DNA from: Nocardia fluminea
GTDB lineage: Bacteria > Actinomycetota > Actinomycetes > Mycobacteriales > Mycobacteriaceae
Assembly: GCF_002846365.1 (NCBI RefSeq)
Contig: NZ_PJMW01000001.1
Location: 1,456,711-1,520,710 of the forward strand
Direction: 5' to 3'
Length of the DNA stretch: 64,000 nucleotides
The position numbers and the translations under genes were made by a program. This document shows positions 44,802-54,334 of this stretch, in pieces; position 1 is the first letter of the stretch; every line of letters begins with the position of its first letter. Below the pieces are notes generated by a model, which had not been told where the DNA came from, made no database searches, and worked only from the letters and a program-made list of their open reading frames with translations.

Positions 44802-46279
44802 TGGAGTTCGTCCCCATCCTCGTCGGCCGGCGGGGCCCATTCCGGCGGCGGACCGCCGTGGGTCCACGGGGTCTCCTCGCGCGCGGGCAGATTCAGCATC
44901 CCGTTGAACGGTGTCGGTTTGAAGCGGGCGAAACCGAGGTCGTCGCCTTCCTCGGGCACACTGCCCGGCTCGGCGACGAGTTTGCGGCCCATCCCGCCCG
45001 ACAGTTCCAGAACGATCGTGTCGCCGTCGACCTCGACGACGAGCCCCGACTGTTTCGGCCGCTCGACGCAGGTCAGCTCCTCCCCGACCACCGCGACGAA
45101 CGGATCGGTGGTGCGAAGGTGGATGTGCGGGCGCAGTTTCGGCCGCGATCCCGAGCGATCGAGGCGGTCCGGTTCGCTGTGGGTGACGGTGCCACGACAA
45201 GCGGCTCCGCTGACGCGATGCTCGAGCATGCGCAGGGGATCGTCGAAAGCGCACTGCCCCTGCAAGGCTTCCAGCGCCCGTTCACGCTCCAGCAGCCTGC
45301 GCACCGCGGGAACGGCGGAATCGCGGCGGGCCTGCGGAACACCTTCCGCGACATCGGCGGCGAAGCGGGAGAACGCACCGCGATCGTCGGTCCACCGGTT
45401 CTCCACGCTGGCGCCTTCGGGCAGTGCGCTCAGCAGCTCGATCGAGCGCCACATCAGCCGCCAGGTGGGTTCGAGCTGGCCGCGCAGGGAGCGCTCGAGC
45501 CGTTCGGCCGCGACCGATCTGGCGGAGTCGTCGAGTGCGGCGTTGTAGGCGGCGATCAGCGGCGCGAGTTCCTCGTTGTCGAATCCGGGGTCGGTGGCCG
45601 GACCCGCGGGCGGCGACAGCAACGGATCCTCGGCCAGGGCAGCGGCTTCCGCGCCGGTCAACCCGGGCGGCGGGTCGATCCAGCCGAGCAGTGCCGCGAG
45701 ATTGCCGTCTTCGAGGGTGGACTGGCCCGACGCCCAATGCGCCGACAGCGCCGTCGTCATCGCGGGCAGCACCGCCGAACCGGGATGTTCGGCGCGATCA
45801 CCGAACCAGGTGAGCCACCGTCCCAGCAACGGAATCGACTCCGGCACGGGGTTGTCCCCGTCGACGCGGTGAAAGCGCACCGAACGCCCCAGCAGTTTCA
45901 GGAAATTCACGCCGCCGGGATTCGGCGTCCACATCTGGGGCGCGTCGAGACAGCGGGTATAGGTCTCACCCGCTTTGCTGGTGAGTTCCTCGGTCTCGAC
46001 GAGAAACGTCGAAAGATACGGCAGCACGACATCGGCCAGTTGCTCGATGAACCGCAACCGCAGCACCCGGTCGCGCGGCTGCGGCACCGTCAGCACGTTC
46101 TGGTCGCCGACCGAGGTGCCGATCATGATCGCCACCGGCGCCGCCGCCTCCCCCGCCAGCCGCAACGGCACCGCGACCAGCGGCCGCTCGGCGAGGTGCA
46201 GGTGGCGCACCGCCGCCGTGGCCTGCGCACGGCCCGCCCGCACGGCCTCGGCCTTGGCCAGGGCCGCCAGCACGCTCAT
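44798..46279 (-). CDS. unknown 493-aa protein between helicase and nuclease genes
   Basis: ATG at 46279 overlaps the nuclease stop (ATGA) and its own stop overlaps the helicase start. I do not recognise the family. Residues 1-300 look mixed alpha/beta and helical, with RLRFIEQLADVVLPYLSTFLVETEEL and a Trp-rich region. Residues about 375-450 look all-beta (FVAVVGEELTCVE, SGLVVEVDGDTIVLELSGG). That is similar in feel to the beta-barrel (1B) domain of Dna2/Upf1-type helicases. The tail is Pro/acid-rich. A role as an accessory subunit is inferred from the overlaps. Confidence 0.6.
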   Translation of the reverse strand: MSVLAALAKAEAVRAGRAQATAAVRHLHLAERPLVAVPLRLAGEAAAPVAIMIGTSVGDQNVLTVPQPRDRVLRLRFIEQLADVVLPYLSTFLVETEELTSKAGETYTRCLDAPQMWTPNPGGVNFLKLLGRSVRFHRVDGDNPVPESIPLLGRWLTWFGDRAEHPGSAVLPAMTTALSAHWASGQSTLEDGNLAALLGWIDPPPGLTGAEAAALAEDPLLSPPAGPATDPGFDNEELAPLIAAYNAALDDSARSVAAERLERSLRGQLEPTWRLMWRSIELLSALPEGASVENRWTDDRGAFSRFAADVAEGVPQARRDSAVPAVRRLLERERALEALQGQCAFDDPLRMLEHRVSGAACRGTVTHSEPDRLDRSGSRPKLRPHIHLRTTDPFVAVVGEELTCVERPKQSGLVVEVDGDTIVLELSGGMGRKLVAEPGSVPEEGDDLGFARFKPTPFNGMLNLPAREETPWTHGGPPPEWAPPADEDGDELQ

Positions 46280-47361
46280 CCGGCGATCTCCCACCGCAGC
46301 CGATGGGCGGTCCGCAGCATGGCGGTGATGTCGGCGTGCTCGGGCCCGGGTTCCAGTGTCCCGTCGGCCAGGCCGAGGACCGTGTGGATGTTCTCGATGC
46401 CACCGACCACATCGCACACCCCGCGGCCCAGCGCGTCCACCGAACCGCAGGTGCGGGCTTCGTCGCGGCAGGCGAACGCCAGCTCGCAACTCGACATGCA
46501 CTCGGGTGCGTAGCGAGCCGGGATCGCGGCGATCGTCTTCTCGAGGTTCTCCCCCGGCGCGAAGGTGGCCTCGGGCGGCAGCAGGTCGAGCAGATCGGGA
46601 ATCGCGGTGAGCCTGGTCAATTGACGCGAGACCGTGGCGAGCTGTTTGCGCAGATCGACCAGTTCGGCGGTCGGCCGATTCGAGAAATCCTTCGCGCAGA
46701 CCAGAATCACATTGTGCGACACGATCTCCGGTGACTCACCGATCTCGGCCATCAGCTCACGCAAGGCGATCACGTACACCGCGGACTGACGCGCGGCCGC
46801 CGCCACCTGTGCCGGATCGGCTTGCCCGTCGATCACCGGGAAGGCCTTGACCTCCACCACATGGAACTTGCCGTCGAGCTGCACGGCCACCACATCGGGT
46901 TCGAGATAGGCCGTCGCACCGGCGATATCGAGGCGCAGCATGGGGTGATCGAACAGGGTGCCGTCGCCCGCCGCGATCGCGCTCTTCAGCAATTGCCTGG
47001 TGCGTTGGTAGCGCACCGCGTTGCCGGTGTTCTCCCCCACCGAATTCAGGTCGTGGTAGGCGACTTCGGGAATCGTGAGTCCGAGTTTGTCACGCAACAG
47101 GGCGAGCAGTTCCGCGCAACCGTTCGCCTTCACCATCGCCTCGAACGCGTTGCCGCGCGTGATGGCGAATTGGGACTGACCGAATTGCGGCGGGAATCCC
47201 AACGACTGGGCGATCACGGTCTTGTCCACCGCGGCCGCGTCCAGCAGGGCGCGGCGGGCACATCCGGGATTGGCCGTCAGCGCGGCGATGGTGCGGGCAT
47301 TGTGCCTGGTCGCGGGGACTTCGCCGCGCAACTCGTCCAACTGTGCTGCGAGAGTGCTCAT
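46276..47361 (-). CDS. Cas4/RecB-family nuclease with probable Fe-S cluster
   Basis: 361 aa, ATGA overlap with the previous gene. PD-(D/E)xK core: motif I-like RGNAFEAM (69-76), Asp156 in YLEPDVVAV, Glu170-x-Lys172 in VVEVKAF, and the RecB signature QSAVY (192-196). Cysteines are placed as in Cas4, AddB and Dna2: Cys34 in NPGCARRALLDA and a C-terminal group Cys288, Cys292, Cys298, Cys305. These probably hold a 4Fe-4S cluster. Likely an exonuclease acting with the helicase two genes downstream. Confidence 0.78.
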   Translation of the reverse strand: MSTLAAQLDELRGEVPATRHNARTIAALTANPGCARRALLDAAAVDKTVIAQSLGFPPQFGQSQFAITRGNAFEAMVKANGCAELLALLRDKLGLTIPEVAYHDLNSVGENTGNAVRYQRTRQLLKSAIAAGDGTLFDHPMLRLDIAGATAYLEPDVVAVQLDGKFHVVEVKAFPVIDGQADPAQVAAAARQSAVYVIALRELMAEIGESPEIVSHNVILVCAKDFSNRPTAELVDLRKQLATVSRQLTRLTAIPDLLDLLPPEATFAPGENLEKTIAAIPARYAPECMSSCELAFACRDEARTCGSVDALGRGVCDVVGGIENIHTVLGLADGTLEPGPEHADITAMLRTAHRLRWEIAG

Positions 47362-48143
47362 TTCACCTCGATTCGTCGCCGATCGGCTACGCCGAGCCGA
47401 ACACCGAATAGTTGTGCGGCCGGATCCGCCAGCTGATCCGCCGCCCGGCGCGCGGCCGAATTGCGCTGCCTCGCGTCCTCGTCCTCGTGCACCGCGAGCT
47501 CACGCCGCGCGGCCTCGATCACCTTCGCCGGGTCGAGCGAATCCGGGGCGCAGGAGATGCCAGGAATCGACACGGCGAGCCGCCACAGTACGCGCAATCC
47601 CGACGTTTGCCCCGCAGGCTGCGCCGAAAGATGTTCGGCCAGGCGAACAGCCGACACCAGCAGCCCGACCCGTGGACTCAACGGGCCGACCATCCGCCGT
47701 TCCAGTGGCCACGAACTCACCGCCATCAGACCGCGCGCGGGGGCGAGCAGATCCGTGGTGAGCGCCGCGCACAGGTAGTACGGGCGGGCGTACGGCGCCG
47801 ACCGGAAAGACCGTTCCTCGTCACGACGCAGGCTTGTCAGCCGGGCGGGCAGCAGCTCTCCGGAAAAGAACGCGTCGTGGGTGGCGAGCACCAATTTCGG
47901 CGACGACGGCACCGACAACAGGGTCAACGCGCGATGCACATGTTCACGCACCGGCACCCCGGGCGCCTCCGACGGCTCTTCCGGGATCGAGCCCAGAACC
48001 GCCGCGTCCCAGGCCGACTCGGCTCTGCGCAGTTCGGCACGCAATTGCCTGGCCCCGGCCCGATCCCCACCGGCGGCCGCCCGTCGCACCTCGGCTCGCA
48101 AACCGGAGATGCGCACCTCCAGCTCCTCGGCCGAGTCCGTCAC
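47358..48143 (-). CDS. coiled-coil protein, first gene of helicase-nuclease operon
   Basis: 261 aa. The GTG at 48143 lies 7 nt after a TACGCT box, so the mRNA is probably leaderless. Residues about 5-45 form a charged coiled coil (ELEVRISGLRAEVRRAAAGG, ARQLRAELRRAESAW). The middle region (VREHVHRALTLLSVPSSPKLV ... ARLTSLRRDEERSF) could be a winged helix; ending segment has RRELAVHEDEDARQR. No family recognised. Stop overlaps the nuclease start (ATGA). It might be the sensor or regulator of the operon. Confidence 0.6.
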   Translation of the reverse strand: MTDSAEELEVRISGLRAEVRRAAAGGDRAGARQLRAELRRAESAWDAAVLGSIPEEPSEAPGVPVREHVHRALTLLSVPSSPKLVLATHDAFFSGELLPARLTSLRRDEERSFRSAPYARPYYLCAALTTDLLAPARGLMAVSSWPLERRMVGPLSPRVGLLVSAVRLAEHLSAQPAGQTSGLRVLWRLAVSIPGISCAPDSLDPAKVIEAARRELAVHEDEDARQRNSAARRAADQLADPAAQLFGVRLGVADRRRIEVK

Positions 48144-48193
48144 GAGTCGGAGCGTATCCACAGCTACCAGTATTGTCCAGTAATTTCCAGTAT
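48144..48193 (-). promoter_or_regulatory. promoter of helicase-nuclease operon with 10-bp direct repeats
   Basis: On the minus strand TGGACA (48179-48174), 17-bp spacer, TACGCT (48156-48151), 7 nt, then GTG. The + strand hexamer CCAGTA repeats at 48167, 48177 and 48187, exactly one helical turn apart and overlapping the -35 box, so a repressor could bind here. Confidence 0.6.
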
Positions 48194-48268
48194 TCCGGGG
48201 ACACCTGAGCCGACGCACCGCACACCGGCACTGCCGGACTCGTGATGCGGCCACCGATAGCGACCGAA

Positions 48269-48280
48269 TAACCTGGGGCA
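48269..48280 (+). promoter_or_regulatory. leaderless -10 box for pepA
   Basis: TAACCT (48269-48274), 6 nt, then the ATG at 48281. Confidence 0.45.
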
Positions 48281-49789
48281 ATGACAGCTGTTGCAGATCG
48301 TTCACTCGGACCGGAATTGGCGCGCACCGAAACCATCGCCGCGGACACCGACGTGCTGGTGATCGGGTTGACGTCCTCGGAGAACGGACCGGCCATCGTT
48401 CCCGCCGACCTGTTCGGCGACGTGCTCACCGCCGAGGTTCGCGCGGAACTGCTGGACGCTCTCGGCGCGGTCGGCGCCAAGGGCAAGCCCGAGGAACTCA
48501 CCCGGGTCCCCGCGCCGTCCGCGCTGGCCGACGTCACCAGCGTGCTCGCCGTCGGACTCGGCGCGGCCGACAAGGTCGACGCCGAACAGGTGCGCCGCAG
48601 CGCCGGTGTCGCCGGGCGCGCGCTCAGCGGCACCGAACTCGTCGCCACCACCCTGTCCGGCGTGGATCTCGGCGCGGCCGCCGAAGGGTTCTACCTCGGC
48701 GCGTACACCTTCTCGTCGTTCAAGTCCAAGAGCGCGCCCAAGCCGGACGAGCGCCCCGTGGTCCGCCTCGAATTGCTGGTGCCCGAACCGGAGTTCGGCA
48801 CCCTCGAGCTACTGCGCGCGCAGCTGGTCGCCGAAGCGATCGCCACCGCGCGCGATTTCGTCAACACCCCGCCGAGCGCGCTCTACCCCGCCGAGTTCGC
48901 CGAGCGGGCCCGAATCCTCGCCGAAGGGGCGGGCCTCGAGGTCGAGGTGCTCGACGAGAACGCCCTCGCCGCGGCCGGCTACGGCGGCATCATCGGCGTC
49001 GGCCAGGGTTCCTCGCGTCCGCCGCGCCTGATCCGGATCACCTACGCGGGCGGGCCGAAGAAGATCGCGCTCGTCGGCAAGGGCATCACCTTCGACACCG
49101 GCGGCATCTCGATCAAGCCCGCCGCCAACATGGAGAACATGACCTCCGACATGGCGGGCGCCGCGGCGGTCATCGCGACTGTGCTGCTGGCCGCGCGGCT
49201 CGGCCTGCCGGTCACCGTCACCGCGACCGTCCCGATGGCGGAGAACATGCCCTCGGCTACCGCGCAGCGCCCCGGCGACGTGCTCACCCAGTACGGCGGC
49301 ACCACCGTCGAGGTCATCAACACCGACGCCGAGGGCCGTCTCATCCTGGCCGACGCGATCGTGCGCGCGGTCGAGGACGAGCCCGACTACCTGATCGATG
49401 TCGCCACCCTCACCGGCGCGCAGATGGTCGCGCTCGGCACCCGCACCCCGGGCGTGATGGGCACCGACGAGTTCCGCGACCGCGTCGCCGCGATCTCGCG
49501 CTCGGTCGGCGAGAACGGCTGGGCCATGCCGCTTCCCGCGGAACTGCGCGCCGACCTCAACTCCAAGGTCGCCGACCTGGCCAATGTCGCGCCGCACCGC
49601 TGGGGCGGAATGCTCTCGGCCGCACTGTTCCTCAAGGACTTCGTGCCCGAGGGCGTGCAGTGGGCCCACCTGGACGTCGCGGGTCCGGCTTACAACACCG
49701 GCGGGCCGTTCGGCTACATCGGCAAGGGTGGCACCGGTGTTCCGGTGCGCACGCTGATCACCGTGATCGAGGAGATCGGCGCGGAGTAG
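48281..49789 (+). CDS. pepA: leucyl aminopeptidase (M17)
   Basis: 502 aa. M17 family: [18 protein letters not shown] and the signature [13 protein letters not shown] supply metal ligands and the catalytic Lys/Arg. The N-terminal domain (1-165) is the regulatory half. The enzyme removes N-terminal residues from peptides with two metal ions, as a cytosolic hexamer. Orthologous to Rv2213. It diverges from the helicase-nuclease operon, with about 137 bp between starts. Confidence 0.92.
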   Translation: MTAVADRSLGPELARTETIAADTDVLVIGLTSSENGPAIVPADLFGDVLTAEVRAELLDALGAVGAKGKPEELTRVPAPSALADVTSVLAVGLGAADKVDAEQVRRSAGVAGRALSGTELVATTLSGVDLGAAAEGFYLGAYTFSSFKSKSAPKPDERPVVRLELLVPEPEFGTLELLRAQLVAEAIATARDFVNTPPSALYPAEFAERARILAEGAGLEVEVLDENALAAAGYGGIIGVGQGSSRPPRLIRITYAGGPKKIALVGKGITFDTGGISIKPAANMENMTSDMAGAAAVIATVLLAARLGLPVTVTATVPMAENMPSATAQRPGDVLTQYGGTTVEVINTDAEGRLILADAIVRAVEDEPDYLIDVATLTGAQMVALGTRTPGVMGTDEFRDRVAAISRSVGENGWAMPLPAELRADLNSKVADLANVAPHRWGGMLSAALFLKDFVPEGVQWAHLDVAGPAYNTGGPFGYIGKGGTGVPVRTLITVIEEIGAE

Positions 49790-50140
49790 TCACTCCTCCA
49801 GCTCGGCTTCGCGAGCCCGCCGCTCCTGGATGCGGCGGCGGGCATCGAAGTCGCGCATGCGTTGCGGGTAGCCGGTGCGGTTCACGTCGTAGACCGGAAT
49901 CTTCAACGCGCCGGCCAATCGCCGCGCGCCCTTCTCGCCGACGATGCGTCGGGTCCACTCACCGTCCGCGGCCACCAGCACTGCTGTGACATCGGTCACA
50001 GTCGTTTTGGGTTCGACGAACGCTTCCACGCCGCGCCGCGTGCGCGCCCAGTCCGCCAGGGCGCTCACCTCCGACGCGGACTCGCGCGCGCCTGACCTGC
50101 TCGCACCGCGCCCACCACGGAAACGATCCAGCAAACCCAT
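49790..50140 (-). CDS. conserved small hypothetical protein
   Basis: 116 aa from the ATG at 50140, which has AGGAGG 10 nt upstream. Starts [11 protein letters not shown], then a compact alpha/beta region ([40 protein letters not shown]) and a charged helical C-terminus ([14 protein letters not shown]). Converges with pepA, stop to stop. I do not recognise a named family. The open frame further upstream lacks a plausible start. Confidence 0.6.
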   Translation of the reverse strand: MGLLDRFRGGRGASRSGARESASEVSALADWARTRRGVEAFVEPKTTVTDVTAVLVAADGEWTRRIVGEKGARRLAGALKIPVYDVNRTGYPQRMRDFDARRRIQERRAREAELEE

Positions 50141-50372
50141 CCGGCTCGACCTCCTACATTCCGGCGGAATTCTGCTCACCGCCGTACATTCCATGGTGCC
50201 AGCTTCGCCCGGATCGCCGCCCTGCGCTACACCCGCGACGGACGAGTGCAAGGATGGTTGCCGGAACAAGAACCAACGTTTCCCGGGTGCTCCGCCGAGA
50301 CCGGCGGGGTGGACGAAAGCCGCGACCCGCGACGGATGTCCGCCGGGTACACACTCAGAGGAGTCAGAGGAC

Positions 50373-52127
50373 ATGGCCTTCTCCGTCCAGATGCCAGCCC
50401 TTGGTGAGAGCGTCACCGAGGGCACGGTGACCAGGTGGCTGAAGCAGGAAGGAGACACGGTCGAGGTCGACGAACCGCTGCTCGAAGTCTCCACCGACAA
50501 GGTCGACACCGAGATCCCGTCGCCGACCGCGGGCGTGCTCTCCAAGATCGTCGCCCAGGAAGACGACATCGTCGAGGTCGGCGGTGAGCTCGGCGTGATC
50601 AGCGATGCCGGCGAAGCCCCCGCCACCGCTCCTGAGCCTGCTGCCGCACCCGCCGAAGCCGAACCGGCCCCGGAACCCGAGCCCGAGCCCGCCGCGCAGG
50701 CCCCCGCCGCCGAGGCTTCCGCCCCGGCCGCCGCGCCTGCCGCGTCCGCCGCTTCCGGCACACCGGTGAAGATGCCCGAGCTGGGCGAATCGGTGACCGA
50801 AGGTACCGTCACCCGCTGGCTCAAGGCCGTCGGTGACAGCGTCGAGGTCGACGAACCGCTGCTCGAGGTCTCCACCGACAAGGTCGACACCGAGATCCCC
50901 TCGCCGGTCGCGGGCACGCTGCTCGAGATCACGGCGCAGGAAGACGACGTCATCGACGTGGGTGGCCAGCTGGGTGTGATCGGTAGCGGTCAGCCCGCGG
51001 CCGCCGAGCCCGCCCCCGAGCCGAAGCCCGCTCCCGAGCCCGCACCGGCTCCCGAGCCGAAGGCGGCACCGGCCCCCGAGCCCGCCGCCGCGGCGCCCGC
51101 GCCGAAACCCGAACCGGCACCGGCTCCCAAGCCCGCTCCGGCTCCGGCTTCCAAGCCCGCGACCGCCCCGGCGTCGTCCAACGGCAGCACGCCGTACGTG
51201 ACCCCGCTGGTCCGCAAACTGGCCGACGAGAACAACGTCGACCTGTCGAGTATCACGGGTTCCGGTGTCGGCGGCCGCATCCGCAAGCAGGACGTGCTCG
51301 CCGCCGCCGAGGCCAAGAAGGCGCCCGCCGAGGCACCGGCTCCGGCCGCTGCCGCCGCACCCGCGCCCGCGGCCAAGCAGTCCGCCGCCCCGAAGCTGGC
51401 CGCCCTCGTCGGCACCACGCAGAAGGCCAGCCGGATCCGCCAGATCACCGCGACCAAGACGCTCGAATCGCTGCAGAGCACCGCGCAGCTGACACAGGTC
51501 CACGAGGCCGACGTCACCAAGATCGCGCATCTGCGTCAGCTCGCGAAGGCCTCGTTCAAGGCACGGGAGGGCGTGAACCTGACGTACCTGCCGTTCTTCG
51601 CGAAGGCCGTCGTCGAGGCGCTCGGTGTGCACCCGAACGTGAACGCGTCCTACAACCAGGACACCAAGGAGATCACCTACCACGCGTCGGTGCACCTGGG
51701 GATCGCGGTCGACACCGAGCAGGGTCTGCTCTCACCGGTCATCCACAACGCCAGCGACCTGTCGCTGGCCGGCCTGGCCCGCGCGATCGCCGACATCGCC
51801 AACCGCGCGCGCACCGGTGGGCTCAAGCCCGACGAGCTGTCGGGTGGCACCTTCACCATCACCAACATCGGTAGCGAGGGCGCCCTCTTCGACACCCCGA
51901 TCCTGCTCCCGCCGCAAGCGGGCATGCTCGGCACCGGCGCGATCGTGAAGCGCCCGGTGGTGGTGACCGACGAGGCCGGTGGCGAGTCCATCGGCGTGCG
52001 CTCGATGGTGTACCTGCCGCTCACCTACGATCACCGTCTCATCGACGGTGCCGACGCGGGCCGGTTCGTCTCCACCATCAAGCACCGGCTGGAAGATTCG
52101 GCGTTCGAGGCCGATCTCGGCCTGTAG
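50373..52127 (+). CDS. sucB: dihydrolipoamide acyltransferase E2 component (SucB/DlaT)
   Basis: 584 aa from the ATG at 50373 (GAGG upstream). Two N-terminal lipoyl domains carry the lipoylated lysines in [10 protein letters not shown] (Lys43 and Lys170). They are followed by Ala/Pro-rich linkers, a peripheral-subunit-binding domain ([19 protein letters not shown]) and the acyltransferase core with [14 protein letters not shown]. Matches Rv2215, which serves the pyruvate dehydrogenase and peroxynitrite reductase complexes in mycobacteria. lipB and lipA, which make its cofactor, follow 1.4 kb downstream. Confidence 0.92.
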   Translation: MAFSVQMPALGESVTEGTVTRWLKQEGDTVEVDEPLLEVSTDKVDTEIPSPTAGVLSKIVAQEDDIVEVGGELGVISDAGEAPATAPEPAAAPAEAEPAPEPEPEPAAQAPAAEASAPAAAPAASAASGTPVKMPELGESVTEGTVTRWLKAVGDSVEVDEPLLEVSTDKVDTEIPSPVAGTLLEITAQEDDVIDVGGQLGVIGSGQPAAAEPAPEPKPAPEPAPAPEPKAAPAPEPAAAAPAPKPEPAPAPKPAPAPASKPATAPASSNGSTPYVTPLVRKLADENNVDLSSITGSGVGGRIRKQDVLAAAEAKKAPAEAPAPAAAAAPAPAAKQSAAPKLAALVGTTQKASRIRQITATKTLESLQSTAQLTQVHEADVTKIAHLRQLAKASFKAREGVNLTYLPFFAKAVVEALGVHPNVNASYNQDTKEITYHASVHLGIAVDTEQGLLSPVIHNASDLSLAGLARAIADIANRARTGGLKPDELSGGTFTITNIGSEGALFDTPILLPPQAGMLGTGAIVKRPVVVTDEAGGESIGVRSMVYLPLTYDHRLIDGADAGRFVSTIKHRLEDSAFEADLGL

Positions 52128-52138
52128 TCGAGGAATTC

Positions 52139-53032
52139 ATGAAGGTGGTCATCGCCGGTTCGTCCGGCCTGATCGGGACGGCGCTCGTCGCGGCACTCCG
52201 CCGCGACGGGCACCAGGTCTCCCGTCTGGTGCGCCGGACTCCCGCCGCACCGGACGAATTCGCGTGGTATCCCGCGCGCGCCCAGCTCGACGAGCGGGCG
52301 TTGCGCGGGGCCGACGCGGTGGTGAACCTGTGCGGGGCAGGCATCGCCGACCGGCGCTGGAGCGGCGGTTACAAGCAGCTACTGCGTGACAGCCGCATCA
52401 CCCCCACCGACGTCCTCGCCACCGCCGTGGCCGCCGCCGGCGTGGCGACGCTGGTCAATGCCAGCGGCTCGCACTACTACGGCGGCGAGACCGGTGACGC
52501 GATCATCGACGAGACATCGCCCGCCGGAACGGATTTCCTGGCCACCCTGTGCCGGGACTGGGAAGCCGCCACCGAACCGGCCACCGAAGCGGGCGCGCGC
52601 ACCGTGCTGCTGCGCAGTGCCGTGGTGCTGGCCCGCAACGGCGGCATGCTCGGCAAGCTGCACCCGCTGTACTGGGCGGGCCTGGGCGGGCGCCTCGGCA
52701 GTGGCCGCCAGTACTTGCCGTGGATCTCCCTCGACGACGAGGTCGGCGCCATTGTCTTCGCGCTCACCCACCCCGAGATCTCGGGTCCGGTCAACATCAC
52801 CGGCCCCGCCCCCGTCACCAACGCGGAGTTCACCCGCGCCCTCGGCCGCGCACTGCACCGGCCGACCCCGTTCATCGTCCCCGGTTTCGCCTTGCAAGCC
52901 CTGGTCGGCGAGCTGGCCGACTCGATTCTGCACGGCCCACGCGCCATCCCCTCGGTGCTGGAGGAGGCCGGCTACACCTATCAGCACCCGACCATCGGCG
53001 CCGCGCTGGCCGCCGCCGTCGGCAAGGGGTGA
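52139..53032 (+). CDS. TIGR01777-type NAD(P)-dependent epimerase (SDR39U1-like)
   Basis: 297 aa, 11 bp after sucB. Rossmann motif [15 protein letters not shown], then [14 protein letters not shown], and the YYGG segment with Tyr where extended SDRs have the catalytic Tyr. The C-terminal DUF1731-type part is [32 protein letters not shown], shortened here. Corresponds to Rv2216. The reaction is not known. Confidence 0.82.
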   Translation: MKVVIAGSSGLIGTALVAALRRDGHQVSRLVRRTPAAPDEFAWYPARAQLDERALRGADAVVNLCGAGIADRRWSGGYKQLLRDSRITPTDVLATAVAAAGVATLVNASGSHYYGGETGDAIIDETSPAGTDFLATLCRDWEAATEPATEAGARTVLLRSAVVLARNGGMLGKLHPLYWAGLGGRLGSGRQYLPWISLDDEVGAIVFALTHPEISGPVNITGPAPVTNAEFTRALGRALHRPTPFIVPGFALQALVGELADSILHGPRAIPSVLEEAGYTYQHPTIGAALAAAVGKG

Positions 53033-53036
53033 GCCC

Positions 53037-53540
53037 GTGCTGATCCGCGACGCCGACAAGGCCGACCTGCCCGCGGTCCTTGCCATCCACAACACCAACA
53101 TCGCCGAGTCGACCGCGATCTGGGACACCGACGAAGTCGACCTCGACGACCGCCTCGCCTGGTTCGCCACTCGCACCGACGCCGCCATGCCGATCCTGAT
53201 CGCGGAGATCGACGGCGAGGTCGCCGGCTACGCCTCCTACGGCCAGTGGCGCCCCAAATCCGGCTACCGCTTCACCGTCGAGAACTCGGTCTACGTCGAC
53301 AAGCACTTCCAGCGTCGCGGTGTGGCCACCACCCTGCTCACCGAATTGATCGCGCGCGCAATCGATTCCGGCCGGGTACACGCCATGATCGCCGCCATCG
53401 AATCCACCAACAGCGCGTCGATAGTCCTGCACGAGCGCTTCGGCTTCCACACCGTGGGTGAACTGCCCGAGGTCGGCCACAAATTCGGCCGGTGGATGGA
53501 CCTGACGCTCATGCAGCGCAACTTCCCGATCGAACCCTGA
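53037..53540 (+). CDS. GNAT acetyltransferase, phosphinothricin/methionine-sulfoximine type
   Basis: 167 aa from the GTG at 53037, 4 bp after the epimerase stop (AAGGGG upstream). N-terminus [20 protein letters not shown] is typical of the Pat/bar group. Acetyl-CoA loop is [12 protein letters not shown] (Q/RxxGxG/A). [19 protein letters not shown] matches the family C-terminus. Likely N-acetylates glutamine-synthetase inhibitors or methionine sulfoximine/sulfone. Actual substrate unproven. Confidence 0.78.
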   Translation: MLIRDADKADLPAVLAIHNTNIAESTAIWDTDEVDLDDRLAWFATRTDAAMPILIAEIDGEVAGYASYGQWRPKSGYRFTVENSVYVDKHFQRRGVATTLLTELIARAIDSGRVHAMIAAIESTNSASIVLHERFGFHTVGELPEVGHKFGRWMDLTLMQRNFPIEP

Positions 53541-53571
53541 CACCCTCTTTGGCCGCACCGGTCCCCCGGCG

Positions 53572-53584
53572 TAACGTCAGAACG
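53572..53584 (+). promoter_or_regulatory. leaderless -10 box for lipB
   Basis: TAACGT (53572-53577), 7 nt, then the GTG at 53585. Confidence 0.5.
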
Positions 53585-54334
53585 GTGAACGACACGCGCC
53601 CCACTGCGTCCGCTCGATTCGATACGACCCCGATCGTGGTCGAGGATCTCGGACTCATCGACTATCACGCCGCCTGGGAGCTGCAACGGCAGACCGCCGA
53701 TCAGCGCGCCGCAGGCGAAGGTTGCGACCGGCTGTTCGTGCTCGAGCACCCCTCGGTCTACACCGCGGGCCGCCGCACCGAGACCGAGGATCTGCCGATC
53801 GACGGCAGCCCGGTGGTGCAGGTCGACCGCGGCGGCAAGATCACCTGGCACGGTCCGGGCCAGCTGGTCGGCTACCCGATCATCCGCCTCGCCGAGCCCG
53901 TCGACGTCGTCCACTACGTCCGGCGCTTGGAAGAGGCCCTGATCCAGGTCGTGTCCGGGCTCGGCATCACCTGCGGGCGCATCGAGGGCCGCTCCGGCGT
54001 GTGGCTGCCCGCCACCGAACTGCTCGCCGAGCGCAAGATCGCCGCGATCGGGGTGCGCGTACAGCGCGGTGTCGCCCTGCACGGCATCTCCTTGAACTGC
54101 AATTCCGCCCTCGACGGCTTCCAGGCGATAGTGCCCTGCGGCATCAAGGACGCCGGCGTCACCACGCTGACCCGCGAACTCGGCCGTGAGGTCACCGTCG
54201 CCGAACTCAAGCCGCTCGTGGCCGCCGCGATTGTTGCCGCGCTCGACGGTGAAATTCCCGTTCAGCCCCATGACATTGATCGCACCACCGCCCCTGCGAA
54301 CGCGCAGGCCCCGAGCGTAGAGTCGGTCCGGTGA
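53585..54334 (+). CDS. lipB: octanoyl-[acyl-carrier-protein] transferase (LipB)
   Basis: 249 aa from the GTG at 53585. Motifs [30 protein letters not shown], and the catalytic pair: Lys in [10 protein letters not shown] and Cys in IVPCGIKD. It transfers octanoyl from ACP to E2 and H proteins. The stop overlaps the lipA start (GTGA), giving a coupled lipB-lipA pair like Rv2217-Rv2218. Confidence 0.93.
   Translation: MNDTRPTASARFDTTPIVVEDLGLIDYHAAWELQRQTADQRAAGEGCDRLFVLEHPSVYTAGRRTETEDLPIDGSPVVQVDRGGKITWHGPGQLVGYPIIRLAEPVDVVHYVRRLEEALIQVVSGLGITCGRIEGRSGVWLPATELLAERKIAAIGVRVQRGVALHGISLNCNSALDGFQAIVPCGIKDAGVTTLTRELGREVTVAELKPLVAAAIVAALDGEIPVQPHDIDRTTAPANAQAPSVESVR

Noticed and set aside
43500..47361. 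RecBCD or AdnAB repair complex
   Set aside because: RecBCD and AdnAB subunits are about 1000 aa with helicase and nuclease fused. Here helicase and nuclease are separate small proteins with unrelated partners.
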